NCBI GenBank assembly: GCA_038501195.1
Contig: JBBPUQ010000010.1
Span: forward strand, 513,501-577,500
Direction of reading: 5' to 3'
DNA length: 64,000 nucleotides
Origin: Nemania diffusa
Lineage: Eukaryota; Ascomycota; Sordariomycetes; Xylariales; Xylariaceae
Shown here: positions 1-11,085 of the stretch, one piece after another
How positions within the stretch are numbered: the stretch's first letter is position 1
Layout: every line of letters starts with the position of its first letter
Program-made: the position numbers and the translations under genes
Notes under the pieces: generated by a model
Told to the model about the DNA's origin: nothing
Database searches by the model: none
Seen by the model: the letters and a program-made list of their open reading frames with translations, nothing else

Positions 1-741
1 AGCACGGCGACGCAGTGCCGGGGCGAGCGGAACCGCTGGGCCGTGCGCGCGTCGTCGATGAGGGCTGTCTTGATCCGCTCCGTCGGCGTCACGATGACCG
101 TCGAGGCCACCACGCCTGCCGCCATTCCGGATGCGATGGACTGTGCTGTGCTGAGGCGGTGTGTCGCCGGGTCCTCGAAGAACGACCGGATGCTATCGAA
201 CATGAGGAACCGCACGGCATCTTTGCCAATTGAGCCCTGGCTACGCGGTCAGTGGGGTTTCTTCATAATAATACAGACATCGACGCTCGATTAATGAGCC
301 AGGCTTGCTGAAACTATATCATCGTCTAGCTAGAATTGCCACCACAGCCCCAAAAGCATACCTCCCCGTGATCCCCATGTTCTCCTCCCCATACAAGTAA
401 ATGCCATGTTCCTCATTTAGGTGAAACTATAACGTACGAGAAAAAAAGGAGAAGGGAAACCTGATAAATGGGAAAGCGAAAGGGAAAGAAATCCAACAAC
501 AACATCAACATACCACAATCATAGTAGAGCACCCTTTATATAAAGCATTCAACCCCTCCTGGCGCGCAACACGAGCCACGACCGCAAACGGGTTGCGGAC
601 TCCCTCGTGACCGTACAGCTGGACGCGCGTCTTGGCGAACTCGAAGGGATATGTGCAGGCCGCCTCGACGCCGCCCGCGATGCCGCCCGCAAGGAGTGCC
701 ACCAGCGGCGACGCCTTGCTGTCCGCATCTGCTACTACCAT
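1..741 (-). CDS. CTP1: Mitochondrial tricarboxylate (citrate) carrier, 3' part outside the window
   Basis: Inner-membrane carrier family (SLC25) protein that exchanges citrate/isocitrate for malate or another tricarboxylate. Exon 1 is 741-514 (ATG at 741) and exon 2 is 236-1, running off the left edge; the intron 513-237 (277 nt, GTATGT...CCAG, phase 0) is long for this window. Exon 1 has the first carrier signature (YPFEFAKTR) after an Ala/Gly-rich helix. Exon 2 begins GSIGKDAVRFLMFDS and contains the second signature TPTERIKTALIDDAR, which is characteristic of Ctp1 rather than other carriers. The joined reading across the intron (STMIV/GSIGKD) fits the family without a gap. The N-terminus is short, so an upstream exon is possible. 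The third repeat is not in the window. Confidence 0.88.
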
Positions 742-1779
742 TTCACCGGCTTCGCTACGCTAGCGATCCTTTTTTCCCCCCTCTCGCTTCCTTGCCTCCC
801 CCTCTATACCAATCTAACCCCTTAGGTTGGCACCGAGTTGATTTTTGCAATTGTCTACTTCTAATTTTATCTACCTTATCTTTAACGTCAAGTAGAAATA
901 TCCGAGTGGGTAGATGTTGGGTATCTAGAGGACAGGGAGAAAGGTGTGATAAAGTGAGATATGATCAAGTGAAATTCAACCCATAGACTTGAAACAAACG
1001 AAATCGCTTTGCTACACTAAACAAAAGAAGAAGAAAGTGTGGTTGAAACAAGGCATGATTGTCTTGTCTCCACGATGGTTCCGAAATGGTTCTAGTAGAA
1101 TAGATAAAGTTGACTTGTAATCGATTCACACCACAACACTGCAGAACCGCGTTCCGTGGATTTATGATAGATACCTATTCCTTCTGAGCTAGAAGCGGGT
1201 CTTGTCTTTATCTGGATGGATACCTGGTCCACCACGGCCTTCGTCCCGTCATGTTGGTGAGGGTTAACGCACCTACTGGTATGTACTCTGTATGTAGGTA
1301 GTCAAGGTTTTGACTCGACTACCTAACCTACTACGTAGGTACTCAGACTAGTATGTATATCTAGAGTCTAGACCATTACCCCCGTGATACTTTATCTTTG
1401 GGCCGCCTTTTCAATGTCTCGAACAACAACAATTGGCATTTATTGCTTGATACTTTCTTATATAGTAAGTCTTAAAAGGGCAACGGGACTTTCTTTTCAG
1501 CTGTCCAGGTCTAGTAAATGCTCATAATCTTGTTGAGCAATGGGTATCAAGGGGCATATGTCTTCGTTCATCCATTCATCCGCACCTGTCCATAGTCTAG
1601 TCGCGACTACAGTTCGTTTACCATGATTTACCACTCGTTCCTCATACTAGTCTTACCAAAACTAGATCCCAATTGTTTATACAGACATGTTGGCTTTACA
1701 GCTCTTCCTAAGCTGGCTCGAAACATCTCGTTATTTCAAACCAGGCCAACACGCCACGGGTAGATAACATGCCCAATTT
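742..1779. other. Intergenic: citrate-carrier promoter and 3' flank of the FCP1-like gene
   Basis: No coding sequence is supported. On the + strand there is a pyrimidine-rich tract at about 769-812, close to the carrier start. Near 1290-1345 there is a cluster of TAGGTA/TACCTA words, part of an imperfect inverted repeat around TAGGTAGTCAA...TTGACTCGACTACC. Confidence 0.6.
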
Positions 1780-2783
1780 TTAAAGAGTGAACTCAGGGTT
1801 AGCCGTGAAAGGTTGATTTTTTATATATGCGCTGACGTTCGTTTGCTGGCTGCAGTTATTCAAGTAATCGTGGACTTGCGGTAGCACAAACCCGGGCTCC
1901 TTCGCGTTACCCTGGAAGTCTGGGATTTGAACGAGATTGAAAGGCTCGCTCCTCGCCTTTTCAGCCGAGTCATCCACCAGCACAGTATTCAACTGACTCC
2001 ACTTCTCGCCTTTGGGATGACTGGCGGCAATGACGGGGTCATTCCATAACGCCGCCAACCGCTTGTAACATTGTACTCTCCGGATGTAGTCACGGCTTGA
2101 GAGGCCGAAAGAGTCTCTGCCCCAGGTCGCGACAACCTTGGCGCTGTCCTCGGGTGTCAATAGCTGCTTGCACATGTTGCTAACGTTCTGGGGCCGCGCC
2201 GATGACCATATGACAACTGTGAATGTATTGACACAATACGAGAGAAATGCTCTCGCATAGGGACGTTCAATAAAGCGAGTAGGACTATGGCGGTTGGGTC
2301 GGTGAAGGAGAGTGCCATTCAAGTCAACAACGACTAACAGGCTCCGCGGGTGTGGCAGTAAGAAGGGCGGATGTGACGCGAGCAGAAGATACTCGGGTGT
2401 AGGGTCAGGCACCCCGCCAGATTCTGGCGAGGGCTGGAGGATTTCATCTCGCTGCATTCCACTGGGGGGTGATTGTGGCTGTCGTGATTGTGGCCGTCGC
2501 GAATCTGCCTTCGGGTGAGGCTTCCTACGGCGGAGGTGATCAGCGCCTGCGTCCTCGTTGGGTGCGGTAAGCAGCGTAGAACTTACCGTGTCTTTCGATT
2601 GGAGGGCGATGGAGGCTGAACAGGAGCAGGGTCCCCTATAATGCCATCTGCTTGGCTTAGGGGAACATGAGAACTGGTAGGCTGACTCTGCTGGGGCGGA
2701 TTGAAGCTGGGCGCGAGCGGATCTAGAGTAGCGGTAGTGAAGGACGAAGATCCATCAGTGTAACCGGTGTTGCTTGCACTCAT
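1780..2783 (-). CDS. FCP1-homology (HAD superfamily, NIF/TIM50-like) protein
   Basis: Predicted 313-aa protein. Exon 1 is 2783-2587, exon 2 is 2524-1780; the intron 2586-2525 (GTAAGT...CGTAG) is phase 2 and restores KTR-KPHPKADSRR. The N-terminal ~110 residues are Pro/Ser/Gln-rich and probably disordered. The C-terminal half is an FCP1-homology domain: VVVDLNGTLL, then FTVVIWSSARPQNV, then NTVLVDDSAEKARSEPFN with the late HAD aspartates. Family members are Ser/Thr phosphatases (CTD phosphatase, Psr/NIF) or Tim50 scaffolds. The nucleophile motif reads DxNGT rather than DxDGT, so the usual second (general-acid) aspartate is Asn and classical activity is uncertain. The ATG at 2783 was preferred to one at 3044, because the added stretch is low-complexity proline. 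Confidence 0.82.
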
Positions 2784-3408
2784 GATAGAGATTGCATCTA
2801 TTGGGTGACCGTCGCGTGGGCTGATGGTCGTTGCTGCTGCTGCTGGTGGTGGTGGTAATAATAGTAATGATGGTGGTGGCGGCGACGGCGGCGATGGTGG
2901 CAGTGGTAGTTTTGTGTTTTCGTGATGGCAGTTTAAGACGAGGTGCGAGTTCGTTAGCTCACTAAGACCTCTGTGGTGGATAGTACTGAGAGAAAACCGC
3001 AGAGAAAAACTGCGCTTAAAAGCGAAATTTACTCTCGCATACATTTGGGCAACTGGATAACTGTCTAAAAAGATGAGGCAGACAGTTTGAGGACTCTGTA
3101 ACTTGACTTACATTGATAAATAAAGAGGTTCAGTCAATTCATGTAGTCTAGGTACACTAGAAATCATGTAAGGTGGGCTGCCTAGTACCTAAGGTGCTTA
3201 TAGGTACCCTCCCGAACAAATATAGGGAGCTACTACTTCATCGATACCTAGCTGGGGTACCTAGTAGGAGCGGGTACTTATCTTATCGCCCGCCGCTTTT
3301 TTTTAGTCCGTCACTCTAGAGTCTAGAACCCAGGTACTTTTGTACACCAAGATTCAGCAATTTGATATACGATATACCATACCCAAGCGTCTCAGATCCT
3401 AAGACGAA
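2784..3408. promoter_or_regulatory. Bidirectional promoter region between the FCP1-like gene and RRP36
   Basis: This 625-bp gap separates two divergent starts. It has a run of (GGT)n/(GGC)n trinucleotides at 2830-2905, probably in the 5' leader of the FCP1-like gene. Several GGTACC/TACCTA words lie at 3150-3270 and a T-run at 3297-3304. I could not place a TATA box. Confidence 0.45.
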
Positions 3409-4425
3409 ATGCCGCCCACTATGCCTCGCAAACGGAAACTGCCCTCTAGTGGCTTCCAGAGACGGGTACGAGCGAGAAAGGAAGAAGCAGAGGCCGACCT
3501 AGAGGAATATAGCCAAGACTCGCAAGAAGAGGAAAGCGATGGAGACTTAGACAGCATCAGCAATCAAGGAGGGCAGGTCTCTGACGAGGTAGGTCGAACG
3601 CCGCCGAACAACTTCAAGGATTAATTGACTCAATTACATTGACAGTCTGATTCCGTACCCGGCAGCGAAGATGAGGAAGAAGAGGACGAGGACGAGGACG
3701 AGGAGAAAGACCCGTCATCAGCAGTAGCACAAGTCTCCTTTGGCGCCCTCGCCAGAGCACAAGCCTCAATGCCCAGTATACGGCGAAAAGGGGGGCACAA
3801 GACGACGAAAACCAAAGAAGAAGAAGATGCCACAGAACAAGACGATGAACGCCGCCCCTCAAGGCCAGACCCAAAGTCCTCCAAACCACCAAAACCCCAG
3901 CGATCCTCCAAACACGCGCCGACAGAGATGTCAAGCAAGCGCCAGGTGTCCCGAAAACGCGAAGTAATAAGCGTGCAGAAGGTCGCCTCCCGAGATCCGC
4001 GGTTCTCCGCAGCGTCGGGCGCGGTGGACGAGGCGCGGGCGCGCAAAGCCTACGCTTTCCTAGACGAGTACCGCGACTCCGAGATGGCGCAGCTCAAGGC
4101 GGCCATCAAGAAGACCAAGTCGGCAGACGAGAAGGAGGAGCTAGCCCGCACCTTGAAGTCGATGCAGAGCCGCAAGGAGGCGCGGGCGAAGCGCGACGCG
4201 GAGCAGGACCTCATCGCCCAGCACAGGCGCCAGGAGAAGGAGCTCGTGGCGCAGGGCAAGCAGCCGTTCTACCTGAAGAAGAGCGAGCAGAAGAAGCAGC
4301 TGCTCCTCGAGCGTTTCGCGGGCATGAAGAAGAAGCAGGTCGATCGCACTATCGAGCGCAGGAGGAAGAAGCTCACGGCGAAGGAGCGGCGGAGTATGCC
4401 GGTGGCGAGACGGGGCGCTACGTGA
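3409..4425 (+). CDS. RRP36: rRNA biogenesis protein Rrp36
   Basis: Nucleolar 90S pre-ribosome component needed for the early cleavages that make 18S rRNA. 319 aa from exon 1 3409-3588 and exon 2 3646-4425; the intron 3589-3645 (GTAGGT...GACAG) is phase 0 and joins VSDE to SDSVPGSEDE. The N-terminus is basic followed by long Asp/Glu runs. The conserved C-terminal half carries SRDPRFSAASGAVDEARARKAYAFLDEYRDSE, a Lys/Arg/Glu-rich predicted coiled coil, and the family tail QPFYLKKSEQKK followed by ERRRKK. These are the defining Rrp36 blocks. It converges on COQ8. A second in-frame ATG lies four codons on (3421), so the start may be there. Confidence 0.93.
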
Positions 4426-4830
4426 TAGGATATCCGAGAAGAGGGTTGATGGCTAGGCTATACCTTTTTATGGCGGGATCCTGCGAGCCAAAGTTTAGCT
4501 CGGGAAGAAAAGCAGATAGAGGATCCCCGGCAATAGCTAGAATTGACGCAATGGAGAGCACCTCAGTCTTGGACGATTTAAGACGAGGAAAAGCCACCAC
4601 AGCATATATAGAAGATATAGTTTCTCTATACGACAGCAAAAATACGAATTAAATGACTACATGTCTCTCAGAGACGAGGTTCTCGCAATAAAATTGTAGC
4701 TTATTTTGGTGTCTGCCGTGCTCACGTCTGCGCCATATAATACAGCTACTCTACACTCTAAGTGGCGACTCTTCCAAAAGCTAATAATACAACAACGTAG
4801 TATACACAAACTAGGTGTGAGCATGGGTGC
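4426..4830. other. Convergent intergenic region, RRP36 / COQ8 3' ends
   Basis: 405 bp between two converging genes, presumably both 3' UTRs. It includes AATAAAA near 4687, a possible polyadenylation-type signal for RRP36. A 76-aa open frame overlapping the RRP36 end has no recognisable content. Confidence 0.55.
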
Positions 4831-7185
4831 TTAATCTCGAATAACATCGAAATCCACCTTCTCAAGCGCCCTCTCGAATAACTCGCGACACCTCACCCGA
4901 CTGCCGAGCCGAGCACAGAGCAAGAACGCGCCGCTGAGTTTCCGGTGCAGACTATACGTCTCCTCGGGAGGCGGGCTGAGGCGCTCGCGCACCATGACGG
5001 GGATCAAGTCCCTGACCCGCTCCGTGATGGTCTGGTCCGCGAAGTCGTAGACCTCGGGCGCGGAGCGCAAGAACGGCTCCGCGAGCGTCAGGATGCTGGC
5101 GACGTGGGCGTCCAGCATGGCGCGGCTCTCGTGGCCCGTGAGGTAGCCGAGGCGCCGCGAGTGGTCGACGACGGCGGCGCGGTCCTGGCGCGCCGCGGCC
5201 GCGAGCAGCGCGACGTACCGCGCGACGAAGGGCGCGGGGAACTCGCGCGAGGCGCCGAAGTCGAGCAGCTCGAGCCGCGCGGTCGCGGCGTTGTACAGGA
5301 AGTTGGTCCAGTTGGGGTCCGTCTGCATGAAGCGGAACTCGACGATCTCGCGCAGGCAGAGCCGCAGGATCTGCGTGCCGATCCAGTCGCGCTGCGCCTG
5401 CGTGAACGACTTGACGCGCGTCACGCCCACGCCCTCCATGAACTGCATCGTCAGCACGTGCTTCCCGGATGCGTGCGCGTATATGTCCGGGACGGCGAAC
5501 ACGCTGCCTTCGTCCGCAAGGAGCTCTTTGTATCGCTTTCCGCACGCCAGCTCGCGCTCGTAGTCGCATTCCCAGCCTAGCTCCGTGCGTGCGTTGTCGA
5601 TCGTCTTGTCGAGGTACAGCCCCTTTGGTAGCATCCCGGAAGCCATTAAGAGCATGGAGATGTTGTCGAGGTCCGAATTGATCGAGTCTGCGACCCCAGG
5701 AAATTGGATCTTGACAGCGACTTTTTCGCCAGACTTCAGTGTGGCGCGATGTACCTGCCCAATAGATGCCGCGGCGATGGGAGTGTCTTCAAAGTTGTCG
5801 AACAAGTCCCGCCACTCAGCGCCCAAACTCGACACAAGGACGCGGTCTCGCTGCCAAGCAGGCATATAGTCCGCCCGGTCTTGAACACGCTGCAAGACCT
5901 CTTGTATGGGTCCTGGCACCATCTTGGAGTCTTGGAAGCTCATCATCTGGCCTAGCTTCAGAGCTGCCCCTCGCATCTTTGACAGCTTTGCTACCAATCT
6001 TTCTATGTTGCCGGCGCTAAACATGACAGAGCCTTGTCCGCCACCGCCGAATCCTCTACTTAAACCCTCAGTGAGCGCCCCTCCTAACATACCGGCTGCT
6101 AAACCGCCATAATTCCATATGCGACTTAGGCGAGTCGCTGGCACTTTAGATTCTCGAAGGACGTAGGATGGGGTAGAAGGTTCGTCAACTAAGGACGCCA
6201 CAGTTTCTGGTTGCCTCTTAATATCAGGTCCCTCTCTTGAAAGGAAGTTCTTAGCCATTTGAGAGACCTCTCCATCTATTTGTCGAGCAGCTGGTGCTTG
6301 GGCGTTTAATATACGACTTTCTGGAGGCTGGGTAGGTATGCTCTGTGTGGCTATTTCCGAATCTGTTGGCGCAGGTTCAACCTGTAGCTCCGGGAACTCT
6401 CCCAATTGCGGGCTTGCGATAGCTACATCTGCAGCTGCAGCACTCTCCTCGATAGGAGATCTTCCCTGTCCTGAAGCCTTTGAAATAGAAGGAAGAGGCT
6501 TTCCGCCCTTATGCTCATTAGGTATCTTCGGCTTGCCATGCCCGAAATCTTTAAACCAGCTAGGCTTTGGAGGAGGCGGCACCTGTGGTTGCAGTCGCCC
6601 CGAGTTCTTTTCTTGTCTCTCTAGGATATGAGAACCTCGGCTAGTATGAAAAACATTAATGTTAATACCACTGGGGACGTCGTCCTGGAGATTATTCCTC
6701 GTTCCTGAGCTTTCGCTTCCATAGTCTTCCTTCTGGGCTGATTCCGTCTTCTCTCTTAACTGCGTGAGAATAGCGCTTTGATCTGGCCGAAGTGCTGCGG
6801 GTCGCTGAGCCACTACATCTTCTAAAGGGGAGCTATGGCGGAGTTTTCCATTCGCATCTAGTTTCAGTCCCCTATAAACCTCTTTTTGCGCGATGGACGC
6901 CTTACATCCTGGCTCTATACCGCCAATTACATCAGCGGGTATTGGCGCATCAGCACGTGATGGTGGTTGCTGGCCGTCATTCGCTACCTCTTTGGTAGGG
7001 GTTGTCGACGCTGAATTGATATTTCCTTTTGAAGCGCTGTGGTCTTCTCTCAATGACCTAATAATGCTAGAGGTCCGGCCATAGCGATCAAATTGCCTTG
7101 CGCGTAGTTCCAAGTGCTTCGAAGCTATGGAGCGGGAGGCTTTGGCCACGGCCGCCAGATCCAGGATAATATCCGCGAACCTCAT
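4831..7185 (-). CDS. COQ8: Coq8/ABC1 atypical kinase-like ATPase of ubiquinone synthesis
   Basis: Single-exon, 784-aa mitochondrial UbiB/ABC1 family protein that supports coenzyme Q synthesis (complex Q) by ATPase activity. The N-terminal ~380 residues are a poorly conserved, Pro/Ser-rich extension. The family core starts with GLAAGMLGGALTEG, then the invariant KxGQ motif (KLGQMMSFQD, near residue 410), the Ala-rich nucleotide loop AAASIGQVHRA (~471-481) and the VAVKIQFPG lysine (~492). The catalytic-loop equivalent QTDPNWTNFLYN and the DFG motif LLDFGASREF follow. The C-terminal third is strongly GC-rich compared with the rest, which creates long antisense open frames. It lies tail-to-tail with RRP36 and head-to-tail with UTP13. 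Confidence 0.93.
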   Translation of the reverse strand: MRFADIILDLAAVAKASRSIASKHLELRARQFDRYGRTSSIIRSLREDHSASKGNINSASTTPTKEVANDGQQPPSRADAPIPADVIGGIEPGCKASIAQKEVYRGLKLDANGKLRHSSPLEDVVAQRPAALRPDQSAILTQLREKTESAQKEDYGSESSGTRNNLQDDVPSGININVFHTSRGSHILERQEKNSGRLQPQVPPPPKPSWFKDFGHGKPKIPNEHKGGKPLPSISKASGQGRSPIEESAAAADVAIASPQLGEFPELQVEPAPTDSEIATQSIPTQPPESRILNAQAPAARQIDGEVSQMAKNFLSREGPDIKRQPETVASLVDEPSTPSYVLRESKVPATRLSRIWNYGGLAAGMLGGALTEGLSRGFGGGGQGSVMFSAGNIERLVAKLSKMRGAALKLGQMMSFQDSKMVPGPIQEVLQRVQDRADYMPAWQRDRVLVSSLGAEWRDLFDNFEDTPIAAASIGQVHRATLKSGEKVAVKIQFPGVADSINSDLDNISMLLMASGMLPKGLYLDKTIDNARTELGWECDYERELACGKRYKELLADEGSVFAVPDIYAHASGKHVLTMQFMEGVGVTRVKSFTQAQRDWIGTQILRLCLREIVEFRFMQTDPNWTNFLYNAATARLELLDFGASREFPAPFVARYVALLAAAARQDRAAVVDHSRRLGYLTGHESRAMLDAHVASILTLAEPFLRSAPEVYDFADQTITERVRDLIPVMVRERLSPPPEETYSLHRKLSGAFLLCARLGSRVRCRELFERALEKVDFDVIRD

Positions 7186-7509
7186 CGGAATCGTAATCTA
7201 CACCATTTTATTATCTATCACTATTTCATCATATTCCCAAAACGGAAAAAGAACGAGTTCTTGGAGATACGGTGATAGGTAACGAACCTCGAGAATGTTA
7301 ATAGATTTTTCACACCTAAATTTCATCATGGCAGTTTATAAGCCCGCGCCACATTGTGGCTGGTGTCCTTGGAGCCACTACCTACTGCTTTGATACAACC
7401 AGATCCTACGATTCTAGATTGCCAGGTTAAATTGTTGAACAGAGCGATTAAGCACTCAAGAGTGGTAAAATAGGCCATTAATGTTAATTTTCGCCAAAAA
7501 TTATACATC
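7186..7509. other. Short intergenic region, COQ8 promoter and UTP13 3' flank
   Basis: 324 bp, AT-rich. A 60-aa frame here has no recognisable content. I see no convincing regulatory motif. Confidence 0.5.
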
Positions 7510-10365
7510 TCATGTCATTATTACATCCGTATCCGCCGCATCTGTCAGCTTCATGCTGTCTAAACTAGGCGCGAGAGCGTCCATTTCTCTTAGGGTATAT
7601 TCCACCAGATAGCTTTCATCCACCAACTCTTCCATCCGCTTGTAGTGCCTCTCCGTGTAAACTTTAAGTGCGTTGAGAACTTCCTTAAGACTTTTTTGGC
7701 CCTTTGCTCCTTTTACAGACAAGCTTGATAGGCGGCTGACTGGGTAACTTTTCACGACTGTCCACAGAATACGCTGCGCCATCGGCGCTGTTCTCGCATT
7801 GGTATTCCAGTCTCTTAACCTTAATAAAAGCAAGAACAGTTGTTCATCTGACAAGGTAGCTAAGACTTCATCGACAGCTCTCATACCTGATAGACTGCCA
7901 GCGTCCGGCGTTTTCGAGTTGACTACCTTTTCGAATAGGCTCTGGAGCTTGCGGGGGTGATTAAGCTGGAGAGCTAATGTGATAGCTTCACGGTAAGCCC
8001 CTGCATATTCATAGTTGTCAAGTTCTTGTTCTTGCTCGATGAGCTTGAGAGTGGCCTCGTTCGATGCTGTCTGTGTTTCTGTAGACGTGTCTTTCCAAAA
8101 CGTCACAGTTGAGTCACCACTTCCCGAAACGATCATATTGGTATCTGGGTGGACAGCTAAAGCCCAAACTCGGTCTTCGTGATTGTCAAGGGTACACTCA
8201 TTTTCACCTGAGTTAATATCCCAAACTTTCACCAGGCCATCACCACCAGCGCTCGCAATGAGTATGGGCTTCTTAGAGCGCTCCTCTGGCGGTGGTATGT
8301 TAAGCCAGGTTACTTTAAGGACACTGTTAGAGTGCCCTTCGAAAGTTCTTAGACATGTGTAGTCTGTAAGGCTCCAGAGCTTGATAGTCTTGTCACCACT
8401 TCCAGTTATTACCACACCTTTGCCAGATACCGAGCCTTGTTCGCCTTGTAGCACGGGTGTGTTGAGGGCAGCAAAGGAGACGGACCAAACACCTCGGCGA
8501 TGACCACGGAGAATCCCCTGAACCTCCCCCTCTTCTATTGACCAGATTTTGACTACTTTATCTTGAGAGGCAGAGGCGAACAACTGCGCATTGTTGCTAA
8601 CATCGATAGCGTTGATGTCCTTGTCGTGCGCTTTTCGTGTATACGAAGCCCGGATGCCTGACTTTGAACGTTGTTGATGTTCTCTAGGAATCTCCCATCT
8701 CTTGATGGTCTGGTCGGAAGAGCCTGTTAACAAAAACGGCGGTGGGTGGTTAAGGGGGTCGGTATGGGCTTTTGAGCCGTCCACCGGCCGAATGCGAGGC
8801 AATGCTACTGCGCTAACAGATTCTGCATGTCCCTGGAATGTAGCCCAGCAAGTGTAAGACTCGTTCTTGGGGTCCACCCGCCAGATTTTGGCCGTGTTGT
8901 CCTTCGCACCCGTAGCGACCCAGTGCCCAGACCAGTCAACATCGAGCGTGATAATAATGTCGTCATGACCCCTGAGCAGGGCAATGTCCTGGCCAAAATA
9001 TTCGGATGGTACCAGCGCAGTGCTATTACTCGGTTCTGACACAGCAACTATGCGAATGTCTTCCGAATTTGTGGCAAGGGCCATTACAGAACGATCTGGG
9101 AGTAGGTACCTTAGGTCGATAATATCATCGTGTGTTCCTGATATCCGTCGGAATGGCTCAAGCGGCGCAATTGCAGACGCGGCTGCATCGGCAAGGGTAT
9201 TAAAAAGAGCTATTGTATGGTCTACTTGGACACAGGCGATGAATGGGAAACCCTGCCGATATACTGCAGCAATAAAAGCTTCAGCCTCAGGCTTTGCCTT
9301 CTGCTCCTTCGTTATCTCGCGACCGGTGTCTGTTTGCCATATTCGCAAGCAGCCATTGGATCCCGCGGTATAGGTCAATTGGCCGTCTCCGATGAATCCT
9401 ACTGCTTCGACTAGCTCGAAACAGGGGATAACCTTTCGCGGCTTCCATGACTTCGTATCCCACCACCGGATGGTCTTGTCTCTGCTGGCAGTCACCAGTA
9501 CATTCTGGGCGACAGAGTAGTCAAGCCCTTGAACATCGGACACATGAGAGTCAAGATTGGCGACGACGCTCCTTTTGTGTAGATCCCACACTCGGACTTT
9601 ACCATCCTGGCTACCCGACGCAAGGCGAAATCTTGCTGTGGTGGGAACTTCATCCTCATCCTCAGCCTCATCACGCGCTGTCTTAGAGTGCCTTCTTTTC
9701 TTTTTTCCCGAGTCTTTGGTCCCGCTGAGCTCTGATTGTTTCTTCGGGCTAGTCGCTAGCTCAAAAAACAAGAGTGCAGACACCAGCACACTCGGTCCAC
9801 GAAAGGTATGGGTAACATAACCGCCGTTAATATCCCAGACCTTAATCGACCCATCGGTACCGCCAGTGGCAAGCAAGGTGCTCGTCCTGTCAACGGCCAA
9901 TACAACGACGGGGGTGGTATGCGGCCGCACCGTCCTCACGAGTTGAGGATCTATCGAATCGGCGGTCGGCGTCTTTTGTAGAGAGTAGATTCGCATAGAC
10001 AAAGACCTAGAGCAGATTATGAGGTGAGAGCCCGAGGGGGTTACTTTAGAGAGACTTTGTCAGTGGCGCGGGCGCATCGCCTGAATAGAGAGTGTAGCCT
10101 ACAAGTTAGTGTTGATATGAGCTCGCCATCCTAGTGAATTCCCTATCAGTTACCAGACCAAGACAGAAGCAGATTCGGAGGAACCAACCCCTTCAACTTT
10201 CGCCAAGTGCTTCCCAGTCTTGATGTCGGTTAGGATCGCATCTTCGCCCAGTGTCGTCGCCAATATGCGAGCATCGTTCTCGATCGAAACAGCACCTCCA
10301 GTAAAAATAGGCCGGATCACTTCGCTCGCTGCAAATGTCGTTTTAAATGGCGCTTTCGTGGCCAT
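7510..10365 (-). CDS. UTP13: U3 snoRNP / SSU processome WD40 protein Utp13
   Basis: 902-aa nucleolar protein of the UTP-B subcomplex, required for 18S pre-rRNA processing. Exon 1 is 10365-10154 (MATKAPFKTTF), exon 2 is 10006-7510; the intron 10153-10007 (147 nt, GTAACT...TCTAG) is phase 2 and rebuilds VLVW-SLSMRIYSLQ. Roughly twelve WD40 blades can be followed, with GTDGSIKVWDI, ASGSQDGKVRVWDL, TGSSDQTIKRWEI, ASASQDKVVKIWSI and SGSGDSTVTFWK. The C-terminal helical Utp13 domain begins about EQELDNYEYAGAYREAI. A Lys/Arg/Glu insertion (KKKRRHSK...DEDE) sits in the second blade. GTG and TTG frames upstream of the chosen ATG were ignored. Confidence 0.93.
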
Positions 10366-11085
10366 GTTAGAAATACCCGGCGCAGGCAGGCAAATCACAC
10401 TCAGTATTATTTAATTCGATGCAGTCTGACTTGAAAGCCGGCGCGCCGATCAAGGTCGAAGTAGCATGCTAGGGAAATTTTTGGAGGCGATAAAAAACAG
10501 CGATAGCGATAAGGGACCTACATAGATAACCTAGTAAGTACGTTTCGTTACCTATGATGCTTACCAAATGTCACTAAAACACGTACGCATACCTACCTAG
10601 GTAGGTAGTAGCATCAATTTAGTAAAGCCTATCAATCCTAGGCTTCTTGATTATATTCAGCTGAGTATACCAAATAGATCATAAATATGTCCAAGTTGTT
10701 ATAAATCATGAACTGTATTCCCAAATTTATTAGTGCCCCAGAAGATAGCACAAGCTTAGGTACCTACTTAGTACATAGCCTACATCAACGACTCATTTAG
10801 GACAGGACATCACATTGCAAACAGGTACAATCCACCACTCCAGTTGTTCGAATTACCTAAAGCCGCCGCGCTCGCCATTATTCATCCATTTCTATTGTAG
10901 GCAGCACACCCTAGCATATCTATGTTTTTAACCAACAAAGGCAACGCCGGCCCTCTCATTCCCTTCATTGGTTAAACGAGCAGTACAGTCAGGCACCTAA
11001 GCAGCTCACCCATCATTACCACTTCTCGCCTTGTACAAATGTGACACCAGACACCTAGCTCCTCAGACTTTCAGGAGTTGATATA
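10366..11085. promoter_or_regulatory. Divergent promoter region of UTP13 and the 11086 gene
   Basis: 720 bp between divergent starts. About 110-150 bp upstream of UTP13 are AAATTTTT (10475-10482) and GCGATAA/GCGATA/GCGATAAG (10487-10513), which resemble RRPE and PAC ribosome-biogenesis promoter motifs with one mismatch to PAC. A TACCTAGGTA palindrome lies at 10594-10603. Confidence 0.45.

Noticed and set aside
4945..5580. 211-aa open frame on the + strand and 205-aa frame on the - strand inside COQ8
   Set aside because: Both are shadow frames of the GC-rich COQ8 catalytic region, with Arg/Ala-biased composition and no domain.
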